Positions 46,149 to 57,791 of a DNA stretch of 64,000 bases are shown here, in pieces (the first letter of the stretch is position 1; the number at the start of each line of letters is the position of its first letter). The position numbers and the translations under genes were made by a program. The stretch comes from Kitagawia praeruptora. Taxonomy: Eukaryota; Streptophyta; Magnoliopsida; Apiales; Apiaceae. The notes under the pieces were generated by a model. The model made no database searches, was not told the DNA's origin, and saw only the letters and a list, made by a program, of their open reading frames with translations. Location: the NCBI GenBank assembly GCA_037693485.1, contig CM075348.1, positions 100,501,109 to 100,565,108 on the forward strand, written 5' to 3'.

Positions 46149-47436
46149 GAAGCAATTTTACCTTTAAAGACTTTGTCCTTCTTCCTTCTTTCTTTATCCT
46201 TCTTTCAACTTCTTCCTACTTCCTTTTATCTGTATAATGATATGGGTTTATATTGTTCCGATAATATGTTTTTGGTATTTATGTTTTTTAATCTTTGTTC
46301 TCTTACGTTAATGTTTTTGGAACAGGCCCTGGGGAGGAAAAATCTTGGCGTTTGTTTAGTTCAGAAGATATGATACAAGGATATGATCGTAAGAAATCGA
46401 CAAAGCCGAAAAAGAAATACAAGAAAGAAACTGTGCCGCCTATCTCACCAGTTTTTCACTTTTTCAATCTTTCCTACTCTTTATTATTCTCTCTGCAACT
46501 TTTATTATGATTGTCATTTATCCTTCCATTCCTCTCTTTCTGTTTGTTTGATATTATGCTATGTTACGTTACTAATATTTTGTTTTTATTTTGATTTTTG
46601 TTTTTATTAACAAAGCTTGGATACTTTGCTTTATGTTTGGCTGTTGGATACTTTGCTTTGTGTGTGGTTATGTTATTTTTGATAATTACAAATGTTTAAT
46701 TTTATGATAGGGTGAAATTGCACACTTATTGTTTGATAAGTTGAAATTGAGACAAAGTTTAGTGGTTTGATACTTAACATGTTTGGCTTGAACTCGCTGC
46801 CCCATACTTATTAATGTGATTTTGTTCTTATTATTAGATCAGGAGATTAACGAGGATGCTTGCTGCATTATAAATTCAACCAGGGCCTGTAAGTACAAAC
46901 TTAATTTTGTAGTTTTATGCAAAACATGTCAAATACAGAATCAAGTTTGTATGGGATTCATGGTTTGTTGTAGCAGTTCATAATATAGTTATATCAATAA
47001 AAAAGATACAAAATACAGAGTATCATGAATAGAAGTAAGCGGATTATATCAACAATTTTAAAAAGTACACACCTGAGGCTTACAAATTGAATACAGTTGA
47101 CTTATTTAGCATACAGTGCACGAAAACCCCGTCAAGTTTTTGTTACCTGAGACCTGCCTTGTGTTTGTTCTAAGGCCTATAGGTTTATTGTTCATTACGA
47201 GTACATGAGTATTTGAGGGTGAGGAAGCTCCTGAGAGAAGGTAATTGAGCAGTTGGCAGTTGTCATTTTAATCTGATCATACAGGTTTAGTGGAACAATA
47301 GTTGGTGTCAGGGGTTTAAAAAGCTCAATTTTAGTAGAAGAAAACTATTTCCACATCTAAGATCATAACTTCTGCAATATGAAATATTTCAGCACTCGGC
47401 TTCACGTTGCTCAAGAATAGAAGCAGCTTGCACCAG
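46149..47436 (+). other. Intergenic or intronic DNA with a possible small exon
   Basis: Between AG at 46324 and about 46430 the plus strand reads GPGEEKSWRLFSSEDMIQGY, then a very basic KKSTKPKKKYKKE. It looks coding but I do not recognise it. A second possible mini-exon (EINEDACCIINSTR) lies near 46850. The rest is AT-rich with nothing supportable. Confidence 0.3.
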
Positions 47437-48125
47437 ATGGAAATATCCTTCCTCCAATGTCTATGTTTTCTGGCAAAAGTTATAGCTTCTAACAATATAA
47501 GCTTCAATGCACAAGACTTCACAACATTTCTTGGATTTTTAGAAGACTTGGAGTCCGACATAGGAGGCTGGGGAAGCGATTTTGATGCGGATTGTTGTGC
47601 ATGGGATGGTGTCAGTTGTGAATTTGTCTCAAAATTTCCAAATATTTCGAGGGTAGTCGGTCTGGAGCTCCCAGATAAAAGAATGAAAGGTAATCTTAAC
47701 AAATTCCTGACTGATTTGACTATGAAAATAAGCTTACCTTCCCTTAAGTTCCTAGATTTATTCTACAACTTGCTAAAAGGTTTATTTAATATGGACACAT
47801 GTGGAGTTACAAGTAGGTTGCAAGTTTTGGATTTGTCAATGAATTCATTCACAGACAAGGTTCCTCTGACCATTAGAAACTGTAGTTTTCTAAAGGTTCT
47901 TACCCTTGGTTTAAACCTTTTTGAAGGAAACTTGCCAAATGATCTGTTCCAGTTGTTGAATTTGAGACAACTGACTGTTCAGGATAACCTGTTTGCTGGA
48001 TTGTTAAGTCCTTTGGGTAACCTCTCCGTATCGTCGAGTTTGACATCTCCTACAATGGCTTTTTTGGGACATTGCCAGATGATTCAAAACTCAAATTTAT
48101 TAAGATGCATCTACAAGAGGTGATT
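47437..48125 (+). pseudogene. Phytosulfokine-receptor-like LRR N-terminal fragment
   Basis: The frame has a short hydrophobic start (not a clean signal peptide) and the LRRNT cap (FLGFLEDLESDIGGW, DADCCAWDGVSC). Leucine-rich repeats follow (LQVLDLSMNSFTDKVP, FLKVLTLGLNLFEGNLP, LRQLTVQDNLFAGLLS). Their order matches the N-terminus of PSKR1-type receptor kinases. At about 48027 the frame slips; homology continues one frame over (EFDISYNGFFGTLPDDS) to a stop. The remaining LRRs, island domain, membrane helix and kinase (over 700 residues) are absent. It is a truncated pseudogene. Confidence 0.75.
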
Positions 48126-48810
48126 TAGTTACTACATAGTATTATAGACTTTTAATTTCTGGAATTGAACTTGAACTTAATGGTAAATGGCAATTTAATT
48201 TTTCTTCTTATGTGATACTTTCTCTGCTCTTTATGTGAATATCTTGTGGTGTTGCGGCTCCTATAAAAATGTCAAAGCGGCCAAATTATAGGATTCTCAC
48301 AAGGACCTTGCGATAATCTTTGTATAATTTCCTATATTTTCATGATTTGCTTATTCTCCTGATATCCCAATACTTTACAAACTTTTCTGTTGGTGTTTAA
48401 ATAGATTTAGCCCTTCTTTTGCATTGAATATTCTGCTTTGTTCTATTAACACCACATTTTCAACTTAAATACTTAGTAAAGTTCTATGTGTTGAGCATTC
48501 TATTCATTTTACAATATTCATTTTGCTAATTTGACATTCTGCATGTCACCTAACAAAATATACTAATGTCTTTTCTAATCTTAAACATGTGAACTCATCC
48601 CTGGAATGATACTTCAGAGGCAAACCAAGTGAATGGAGCTTTAAGTATGTAACTATTAGACAACTATATGACACAACCGAGTATCTATTAGTCCATTTTT
48701 TAGGTTAGCTGTCAACGGTGAAGATATTGTTAACTTTAGAGATATGAATTTCATAGCTAAATTTATTTGGGCATTCTTATATTGTTGTAACTGTTTTAAT
48801 AAGTCTTCAG
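48126..48810. other. Intergenic or intronic AT-rich DNA
   Basis: No gene or repeat could be supported. Confidence 0.4.
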
Positions 48811-48996
48811 GGCCATCGAGGTCCGATCAGGAGCCTTACGGAATTTCAGGGAAGGGTACTGGACGAGAGTGATGAAGATGAGTGCATTGTTTGCACGGGA
48901 ATTATGGATGGAGTGCTCAAAGAGTGGAGGGTCAGGTGCACCAACAATACGAGTTCAACACATATTGGTTCATACTACTTTGAGTTAAAGCCGTAA
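48811..48996 (+). pseudogene. Possible terminal exon, weakly WD40-like
   Basis: After a CTTCAG acceptor the plus strand is open for about 61 codons, starting GHRGPIRSLTEFQGRVL, which has the look of a WD40 strand. It continues with an acidic patch and several Cys and ends in YYFELKP. The source gene is not recognised and the link to neighbouring fragments is unknown. Confidence 0.3.
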
Positions 48997-49432
48997 CAGA
49001 AGCTTCTTTCAATCTTCAGCAGGTAGTTAGGTAGCTACTCTCCTGAATTTATCATTGTGATCTGGTGTTTAGACAAGTAGCTAGCCTTGTCTATAACATG
49101 TAAAATTTCGAAATTCTTCTCGAATTAACATATGAGTTAGATATTGTAATTTGGTGGGAACTTTTATTTATAACAATTAAGTCATTGATGTTATGACACA
49201 ACAATAGATTGTACTTTAAGTTAGAAGAATTTTTAATTACATAGATAAGATGATGGGATCATGCAATTTACTAGAGGAAGCTAGAATTTCCAAAGAAATG
49301 TTGGCTCTGTTTTTTAAGAATCTAAAATTATGATTTATGGATAGTTGGAAAACTGATCCGATCAATAAATTCATTTTGATTTTGGTCTGTGTTTTAAAAA
49401 AAATACATTCAGATGTTTTCAGTGCAGTATAG
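48997..49432. other. Non-coding DNA
   Basis: Nothing supportable beyond ordinary AT-rich sequence; it may be the 3' flank of the preceding exon. Confidence 0.4.
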
Positions 49433-49700
49433 TCTCTGTTCTAAAAATCCCCGATTCAGCCGATTAATCCCCGATTAATCTTCTGGAAGGTAACCAACCG
49501 ATCCGATTTTTGAAAATCGATTAATCCTTTTAATTTATTTAAAATGATATGTTTAATTGTAAATTAGACTAATATATTAAATATTATTATAATATCCGAT
49601 TAATGCTCCGATTAATCCGTCCGATTAATCCCCGCCTACCCGATTAGGCGCTAGGCGGTACCCCGATCGCCCTGGGCCGCCTAGCGATTTCTGGAACACT
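49433..49700. mobile_element. Small hAT-like MITE (268 bp)
   Basis: The ends TCTCTGTTCTAAAAATC and GATTTCTGGAACACT are imperfect inverted repeats. They are flanked by CAGTATAG (49425-49432) and GAGTATAG (49701-49708), 7 of 8 bases alike. The interior repeats CCGATTAATC in several copies and ends GC-rich (CTAGGCGG). Confidence 0.55.
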
Positions 49701-50079
49701 GAGTATAGTACTTTCAAGTTTTTAGACTTGGTTTACAAGTATTTATACTTTAAAACTTTACAATGTGGATGGTTGATGGTGCTGTCCCATGCTTGCAGTT
49801 TTAGAGTTTGGTGCTGAGTTATCTCCGCATTAATTCAGTTCATCCTTGCTTGCTCCATAATTACTTTTGTAGGATTAATAATTAATAATATTATATTTAT
49901 TATTTTTCACAAGTTCGAACTGGACACGTTTGTCAACGCACACTTTTAATCGTTAATATCTTTAATTTGTATTAGTATTAAATATAAAAACTGCTGTAAA
50001 ATTAAAAAAACATGGATTAGAACCCAGAAATAGCTTTCAAGTACAAGAATGTTAGTTGTACATAATCAAAAAAATATAA

Positions 50080-50107
50080 GCCCGACGCGAGCGGGCACTA
50101 ATACTAG
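50080..50107 (+). mobile_element. Helitron 3' terminus
   Basis: The hairpin GCCCGACGCGAGCGGGC is followed by ACTAATACTAG and a host T, a standard Helitron 3' end. The 5' end was not found to the left. Confidence 0.65.
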
Positions 50108-50398
50108 TATTGATTAAGGCTGGCTAGCTAGTTTCCGATCTCTCTCTCTGATCTCTCTCTCTCTCTCTCTCCCTCTCCCTCTTTATCTGATCTCTCTGTC
50201 TCCCAATGCTAAATTTTAAAGCCTTGTTATTTTTTATTCATATTCCTTTGATAACGTCCCATACATATATATTGACGACTAGTTGAGTAGATTTTCAGTT
50301 TAATTTTTATCTTTTGATTGTTTAATTGTTGTTGATACTTTTTTTGGTCATTTCTATTGAAATAAATATACTACTTTAAATCTGACAAAAAAAAAACA
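50108..50398. other. CT-rich and AT-rich spacer
   Basis: A CT-rich microsatellite (about 50140-50210) followed by AT-rich DNA. No gene. Confidence 0.5.
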
Positions 50399-51361
50399 TC
50401 TATACTATTATATTAAAGCCGAAACATTGAAAGTTTTGGTTTTCTCCTAAATTTTGGTTTTCACTCTAATTATTTAATTTTAAATTATTTATAATATAAA
50501 ACAAATCAAATAAATTCCGTTATTGTCTTTAATCCTAAGTAAACTAGGTAATAATTGTTAGTTTGGTAGTTTGGTTCAACCCTATTTTTTAGCCATAATT
50601 TTAGTTCAACTAAAAATAAATTTAATTAATATTTTATCTACCTAAAAACATTCTCGGGTAAGCAAAGATTTATCCGAGAGTTTTGATCGAGAGGAGTGGC
50701 GTGTATGTGCGTGTTTTTTTAATTTTATTAACAGGAGAGTGTTTTGTGTGTTTTTTTTACATTTTTTTTGTTATTAATAATAGAGATTTAAGCAAATCAA
50801 AGAGTGACCAAAATGAGTGACCAACAAAAGAGTACCAAACCGACAACCAAAAATATCCTATTTTGCTTATAATAGTATTGAACTAGGGGATAATTGTTAG
50901 TTTGGTTCAACCCTATTTTTTAATATTAAAAACCATATTAAACAAATAACAAATTACACTATAACAAATTAAAATTAATATTTATAATATTATATTACAC
51001 TATAAACAAATTACAAAAAATTAAAAGCAACCCGTAATATATTAGTATAGTGCTTATTATAATATTTGATTTGTTTTATATTATAGATAATTTAAAATTA
51101 AATAATTAGAGTGAAAACCAAAACTTAGGAGAAAACCAAAACTTTCAATGTTTCGGCTTTAATATATTATAAATAATTTAAAATTAAATAATTAGAGTGA
51201 AAACCAAAACTTAGGAGTTTAATATATTAGTATAGTGCTTATTATAATATTTGATTTGTTTAATATTATAGATAATTTAAAATTAAATAATTAGAGTGAA
51301 AACTAAAACTTAGGAGAAAACCAAAACTTTCAATGTTTCGGCTTTAATATATTAGTATAGT
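50399..51361. mobile_element. Head-to-head Helitron-end palindrome
   Basis: The left end is A|TCTATACTATTATAT, followed by AAAGCCGAAACATTG and about 110 bp more. The same block appears inverted at the right end (51250-51361), and is partly repeated in tandem at about 51055-51170 and 51175-51215. Both ends are therefore Helitron 5' ends facing outward. No 3' hairpin is seen. It is a foldback made from Helitron 5' termini. Confidence 0.6.
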
Positions 51362-52334
51362 TAAAAGAGCTATGGTGGCTTTTATGGTTCGCTTATTGTC
51401 TGGGGAATTTTTTATTTCCTTGCCTCTATGAGTAATTACCTTTGTATTAACTTGGTTTTGGTTTCCTCCAGGTACGTGTAGCTATATATAAGTTTCCACT
51501 GGTTCCACATGTCGTTCTGGATGGGTTCACATCTTCCGATACTATTAAAGTCATTGTGGATAGGCTCTTCCAGAAAGTAACAGACACCGACCTTGGTTAT
51601 GGTGAATCTGGAATCGTGTTGCCGCCAGATGGACTTGAAATGGATTACAACGAGACTTTAAAATCTTTGTTAGACTTAGGGCTACATTGCTTACATCCCA
51701 GGCATGATAAGAAATTCTCCAAAAGTGCGTAAATTGGACTTCAACTGGTTGTCAATTTGTGAGCGTGTAAGATTGAGAGAGGAACATATGGAAGAAACAG
51801 GCAACCTTGTAAGAAGGCCGAAATTTATTCAATTTGCTCTGTTGTCAGGCTTAGGCCTTCATGGCCAATATGTGTTGCTTGACTCCAACAATAATCATAT
51901 ACCTGATTCTTGTTGTTGGTGTTACTTGGGACGTATTGTTGTACGTATTTCTTAGGACACTTAAAGCATCATACCCGAAAATTCCCATTGTTGCTGTCAC
52001 TGACTTAGACCCTCATCACCTCGACTTGCTGACTTTCCTTGACACACCTCTCGTAAACTTACCATGTTGCTATGGGTGGGATCTCAGCAGGGAATAATAT
52101 TGATACTCTGAATATCAAGTGGCTTGGTCTGAGGCCTTATGACGATGGGGTTCGCCTTTCTTTTGATGGCGCTAATTGTTATCCTTCTGGCTTTCGTGAG
52201 ATCATTCGCATGCCCAGGGTGAATCCCTTTTTCCGTAGTAGGAAATACTGGTTAGGAGCACTGGCTTGGCTCGATGTGTTTGGCAAGTCCGTGACGTTCC
52301 ACCCTCTGGCTCCCGGAGACACTGATCCAGATTC

Positions 52335-52592
52335 TGTTGGACATATTACATGATTACTCACTGCCAGCTAGACTACTGCCAGCTGGAATTACTCTACATT
52401 TTCTGTTTATTCTGTAAATAGATCAGTTAGTTAGAGTAACAGTTTTTCCCGCCATATGGCTTGTATTTAAACACTAGTTCTTGTGCATTTCTGATTAACG
52501 AACTTAATACAATTTTGTACAGTTCTTCTTCTTCTTCTCTCTTCTGTAACCTTACACACATACTTACACACACAGTTAGTATCAGATTCACA
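52335..52592 (+). repeat. 5' LTR of the Ale-type element
   Basis: TGTTGGACA...GATTCACA. A TATA-like TATTTAAA lies at 52464-52471. It has a 15-bp internal duplication (CTGCCAG units near 52365-52385) absent from the other LTR. Confidence 0.92.
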
Positions 52593-52608
52593 TGGTATCA
52601 GAGCCAGG
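52593..52608 (+). other. Primer binding site of the Ale-type element
   Basis: TGGTATCAGAGCCAGG follows the LTR with no spacer, complementary to initiator tRNA-Met. Confidence 0.9.
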
Positions 52609-52994
52609 TTATTGCTCAAGATTTTTCATCAATGGTGACGTAGTGATTCTTCCGCATTCTTACTCTGATTTGCTACGATCTCTCTCGTTGAAATCTCTCT
52701 CGCTGCAGTTTCGGTTTGATTCTTTCTTTACATATTTACATTTCTTGATCGTTACATTGTATCGTATCTTTTCCTTGATCTTCACTAGCTTGCAGATCAA
52801 CTTTTCTTTGTCATTTTCTTTCTTGATTCTTCAAATCTGTGCGTTGTTTTGAGGCTATCTTTTGTTGTAAGTATACTTGTGGTTGCGCATACTAGCCTTG
52901 ATTCTCAGAAATTCTCATTTTCTCGCATTGCACACATTGTGTTTGTGAACAGTCTTCTTTCAATTTTGTTAAAATTGTTTCAATCAAGTTCATC

Positions 52995-55787
52995 ATGACT
53001 ACTAATAACGTCATTCCTGATTCTGATACTGATAATCAAACTCAAGATTCTACTGAAATGCAAGATACTCAGTGATTTTTCAACTTATATCGAAGATTAT
53101 CTAATAATTCGACATCAAATAATCTTGATAATCCTTTACACTTACAATCTTCAGATAGTCCTGGCATGAAGCTAGTAAATGAACCTTTTGATGGTACTGG
53201 TTTTGGAAATTGGAAGCGGTCTATGTTGATTGCACTCTCTGCTAGAAACAAACTATGTTTTGTTGATGGTTCTTTGCCTAAGCCATTATCTACATCATCT
53301 TCTTATAAGAGCTGGTCTAGATGCAACGATATGGTCATTTCATGGATACTTGGTGCTCTATCTAAGACTATTGGCCGTAGTGTCATCTATTCTACTACTG
53401 CTCATCAAATGTGGTTGGAGCTTGAGGAACGATATGGAGTCTCTAATGGTGCTCAACTCTTTGGATTACATAAAGAACTTTCTGAAGTTTCTCAAAGAAA
53501 CCAGACCATTTCTAGTTATTTCACAAAGATCAAAATGTTATGGGATGATATTGACTCTCTCTGTTTAGCACCTGTCTGCACTTGTGGCTGCACCTGTGGT
53601 GCCACTCAAAAAAATGCTCAATTTCATCAAGATCAAAGAGTCATACAATTTCTAATGGGACTTAATGACTCATATCACATGATGAGATGTACTATTCTTA
53701 TTAAGTCTCCATTGCCTACTCTAGGACATGTCTACAGCCTACTATTGCAAGAGGAAGCACAAAGAGAGATACACTCTGCAAGTCCTTTCTTAGCTGATTC
53801 AGCATCATTGAATGCAAATTCATCAAGGCCTCAATTCAACAAGCTGAAATTTGCTGTTAATGACACTAAAAAGAATTCACTTCACTGCAACTACTGTAAG
53901 AAGCCAGGACATCTCATAGACAAGTGTTACAAACTACATGGCTTTCCTTCTGATTTCAAATTCACCAAGAACAAGAAATTTGCTACTCAGGTGGATAGTT
54001 CTTCAGTCATTTCTGATGACAAACAAGTTTCTAATTCTGTTCCAACTACACTTACTCCTGAGATATGTTCTCAACTCATGAACATGCTTAAGTCAGCTCA
54101 ACAATCAGACATTCCTTCATCTGCAAACTTTGCAAGTACTTTTTCAGTCTGCTCTCATATAGCATGTTTTTCTGGTGTTAACAAATGTGCTTGGATAATT
54201 GATAGTGGTGCTAGTGACCACATGTGTTTTGACAAATCTGTTTTTTCTTCTTTGAGTCCTACACTCAAACCTTTGACTATTTCTCTTCCAAATGGTCATG
54301 TTTTAGAAGTCACTGCTATAGGTCAAGTTAATATATCACATGACATTGTCCTGAAAGATGTCCTTTATGTACCTATGTTCAAATATAACTTGATTTCTAT
54401 TCCCAAATTGACTCAACAACTTCATTGTATGGTCAGTTTTACTCCTGATGCTTGTTATTTGCAGGGCTCTTCTCAGAAGAAGCCTCTGGTTCTTGGTAAA
54501 CATTGTCAAGGTCTATATCTCTTTTCACCAGCTGCATCTCCTTCTTCTACAGCTGTTCCTTCATCAACTGATTGTTCCAGTCTGAATGCTCATAAGTCTA
54601 CTTGTATTAAAACTAGTCTTTTATGGCATTCAAGATTAGGTCATTTACCTGTATCAAAATTAAAAACATTATCTCTTTGTAATTTTGATTCTGAATGTGT
54701 CAATCTTTTGTCATCTTGTGATGTTTGTGCTAAGGCAAGACAGCACAAACTTCCTTTTCCACATAGTACTATTCATTCTACTAGTAAGTTTCAACTTTTA
54801 CATATTGATCTCTGGGGACCATATTATGTCCCTACTTATAATAAATATAAGTACTTTCTTACTATCGTTGATGACTTTACTAGAAGTACATGGACACATT
54901 TGTTAAGTAATAAAAGCAGTGCTTTTGATTTTATCAAATTTTTCATCATCATGGTCAAAACACAGTTTAATTGCCAAGTACAAACCATCAGAACTGACAA
55001 TGCTTTAGAACTTGGTTCTTCATCTACTGCCTCCACTTTTCTCATGTCACAGGGAATTTCTCATCAGACATCTTGTGTTTACACACACCAACAAAATGGG
55101 GTGGTGGAAAGAAAACACAAGCATATTCTAGAAACTTCAAGAGCCTTATTGTTTCAATCCAACTTACCTTTACCTTTTTGGGGTGAATGTGTCCTCACAG
55201 CTACATATCTTATCAATAGATTTCCTTCAAAACTTTTAAAAGGAAAATCTCCTTATGAACTTCTGTTTGACTGCAAACCATCTTACTCTAATCTCAAACC
55301 CTTTGGCTACTTATGCTATGTATCAACATTAAAACAATTTCGAAATAAGTTTTCTCCTAGAGCTGAAGCTTGTGTTTTCCTTGGTTATCCTTTTGGCAAA
55401 AAGGCATATAAGGTGCTAAATTTGTCAAATTACCAAATTCAATTTTCCAGAGATGTTCGTTTTCATGAGCATATTTTTCCTCTTGTTAAACACAATCCTT
55501 CTTATTTCATACCAGAAACAATTCCAGATACAGATTCCTTCCCAGAACCTGTTCCAGTTTCTCAGCATGATATTGAGTTTAATGATACTAACCTGTTACT
55601 AGTACTGATCCTAGTATTGATCCTAGTATTGATACTAGTACTGATACTAGTATTGATAGTAGTGATTCTGCTGCTCAATCAAATGAACAATCTATTCATC
55701 ATTCTGATTTTAGTAATGATCAGTCTTCTCACATTATCTTACCACCTGCAAGAAAGTCTACAAGAATATCTAAATTACCTTCCTATC
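52995..55787 (+). pseudogene. gag-pol: Gag, protease and integrase of the Ale-type element
   Basis: The likely start is the ATG at 52995, in frame with the rest but cut by TGA at 53073. The long open part begins at 53166. It has the UBN2 gag (LVNEPFDGTGFGNWKRSM), a CX2CX4HX4C knuckle (CNYCKKPGHLIDKC, about residue 240), and protease (IIDSGASDHM). GAG-pre-integrase follows (LLWHSRLGHL) with CDVCAKARQ. The integrase DDE motifs are HIDLWGPY, RTDNALELG (usually DNGxEF, a changed residue after the catalytic Asp) and QQNGVVERKH. A single-base loss near 55591 sends the frame into a run of VLIL codons and stops it at 55788. Confidence 0.88.
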
Positions 55788-57544
55788 TAACTGACTTTGT
55801 TCATCCCTATACTTCAAGTTGCAATTCCATTGTTTATGATCACACTCTCACTTCCTTGTGTGTGCCTTATTCTACTCATATTCCTACACAGTCCATTTGT
55901 TGCACTGTCAACACATCTCTCTCACTTCCACCAGCTGAACCATCTAGCTATGAAGAAGCATCACAATATCCTGAATGGCAACAAGCCATAGCTAATGAAT
56001 TTTCTGCTTTAGAAGCCAATAATACATGGTCCCTTGTTCCATTACCACCTGGTAAGAAAGCAATCAGTTGCAAATGGGTTTTCAGAGTCAAATATCACCC
56101 AGATGGTAGTATTGAGCGTTACAAAGCTCGTTTAGTTGTTAAGGGATTCACCCAAAAGGCAGGTATTGACTATACAGAAACCTTTTCACCAGTAGTAAAA
56201 ATGACAACAATCCGTAGTCTCTTTGTTGTTGCTGTCAAGAAGGGTTGGAGAATGTCTCAATTAGATGTTAATAATGCTTTCCTCCATGGGGACCTTCATG
56301 AGGATGTTTATATGAAGATTCCACCTGGACTTACAGTTTCTAATCCTCATCTTGTTTGCAAACTGCTCAAGTCTCTGTATGGCCTCAGACAGGCATCTCG
56401 AAATTGGTTTGAAAAACTTACAACTGCTCTATTCTCTATGGGATACTGTGCTTCTCAGAATGATAGTTCTCTACTTTACAAGAAATTTGGTTCTTCTGTT
56501 ATCTATCTTGCCATTTATGTCGATGATATTCTCATAATTGGCAATGATGATGCTGAGATATCAAGTGTTAAAAGTTTTTTAGATTCTACTTTTAAAATAA
56601 AGGATCTGGGTATCCCTTCTTATTTTCTGGGTTTGGAACTACAATCTGTTCCTACTGGTGTTGTCCTGTCTCAACATAAGTTCACAAATGATTTACTCTC
56701 AGAAATTGATTGTGCAAATTTCACTCCTGTTGTCAGCCCGCTTGATCTCAATGCTAAACTTCAACCAGACTCAGGACCTTTATATTCTGATCGATCTCAA
56801 TATCGTAAACTTGTAGGAAAGTTAAATTTTTTGACCAACACTCGTCCTGATCTGTCTTTTGCTGTTCAACACCTAAGCCAATTCATGTCTAGTCCTCGAC
56901 TTCCTCATTGGGATGCTGCAATTCATGTACTTCGTTATCTTAAAACCAATCCTTCTCATGGTTTACTCTTTAATTCTACATCCTCTTTTACCCTTGAAGC
57001 TTTCTGTGATGCTGACTGGGTAGCCTGTTCTCATACTCGTAAGTCTGTTAGTGGTTATGCTGTTCTTCTTGGTGGTTCTTTAATCTCTTGGAAGTCCAAG
57101 AAACAGCACACGGTATCTCTGTCTTCAGCTGAAGCAGAGTATAGATCTCTTCGTCATATTACTGCTGAACTAGCTTGGTTATCTCGTCTTTTAACTGATT
57201 TTGAAGTTCCTAATATTCTTCCTGTTCTTGTCAAATGTGACAATCAAGCTGCTATCTACATTGCCAGAAACCCTGTCTTCCACGAAAGAACGAAACATAT
57301 TGACCTCGACTATCATTTTGTTCGTACAAAGTTACTGTCTGGTCTCATTTCTTTATCCTACGTTCCTACTACCAGTCAACTGGCTGATGTATTTACAAAA
57401 CCTCTCACTGGATTACTTCATCGTACCATTGTTTCCAAGTTTGGAATGGCTTCTCCCCCTTCCAACTTGAGGGGGGTGTTGGACATATTACATGGTTACT
57501 CACTGCCAGCTGGAATTACTCTACATTTTCTGTTTATTCTGTAA
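55592..57544 (+). pseudogene. pol: Reverse transcriptase and RNase H of the Ale-type element
   Basis: The frame is open from 55592, well before the first ATG (55856), so it is the continuation of the polyprotein after the one-base frameshift. It holds RARKST-type linker, WQQAIANEFSALEANNTW, CKWVFRVKYHPDG, ARLVVKGFTQ, LDVNNAFLHGDL, SLYGLRQASRNWF, the catalytic YVDDILIIG, LVGKLNFLTNTRPDLSF, and RNase H with CDADWVACSHTRKS, SSAEAEYRSL and QLADVFTKPL. All key motifs are intact. It ends inside the right LTR. Confidence 0.9.
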
Positions 57545-57716
57545 ATAGATCAGTTAGTTAGAGTAACAGTTTTTCCCGCCATATGGCTTGTATTTAAACA
57601 CTAGTTCTTGTACATTTCAGATTAACGAACTTAATACAATTTTGTACAGTTCTTCTTCTTCTCTCTTCTGCAACCTTACACACATACTTACACACACAGT
57701 TAGTATCAGATTCACA
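57477..57716 (+). repeat. 3' LTR of the Ale-type element
   Basis: TGTTGGACA...GATTCACA, preceded by the GAGGGGGG polypurine tract (57469-57476). Confidence 0.92.
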
Positions 57717-57791
57717 GATTCTGCTGATTGTCACCTATATATAGGGGCTTCCTTCCTTGCTAAGAAATTATCCAAAAAAGATTGGGTTTAG

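Larger units (their letters stand above)
52335..57716 (+). mobile_element. Ale/Retrofit-type Ty1/copia LTR retrotransposon, nearly intact
   Basis: LTRs at 52335-52592 (258 bp) and 57477-57716 (240 bp) are flanked by GATTC duplications (52330-52334 and 57717-57721). A tRNA-Met primer binding site follows the left LTR and a GAGGGGGG tract precedes the right one. Gag-pol is a single polyprotein broken by one early stop and one single-base frameshift. Short LTRs and the gag/RT motifs fit the Ale lineage. LTRs differ by about four substitutions, a 15-bp duplication and a 3-bp indel. Confidence 0.92.
51470..57786 (+). pseudogene. Spo11/topoisomerase VI-A-like gene remnant, split by an Ale element
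   Basis: After a splice acceptor (CCTCCAG, 51464-51470) coding-like sequence is spread over three frames. In order: VRKLDFNWLSICERVRLREEH (51720-51780), a FLRTLKASYPKIPIVAV segment, then TDLDPHHLDLL (about 51955-52020), then NIKWLGLRPYDDG (about 52105). Topo VI-A/Spo11 proteins have a Toprim DxDPxG motif followed about 35 residues later by IKWLGxRPSD, so order and spacing agree. The usual Gly after DxDP is His here. The last frame is open into the LTR insertion and continues after it (57717-57786, ending KKLSKKDWV). At least two frameshifts make it non-functional. The family call is moderate. Confidence 0.45.

Noticed and set aside
55600..55700. Apparent transmembrane helix (Val/Leu/Ile run) in the Ale polyprotein
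   Set aside because: It is read in the wrong frame after a one-base loss; the correct frame gives Asp/Ser/Thr repeats.
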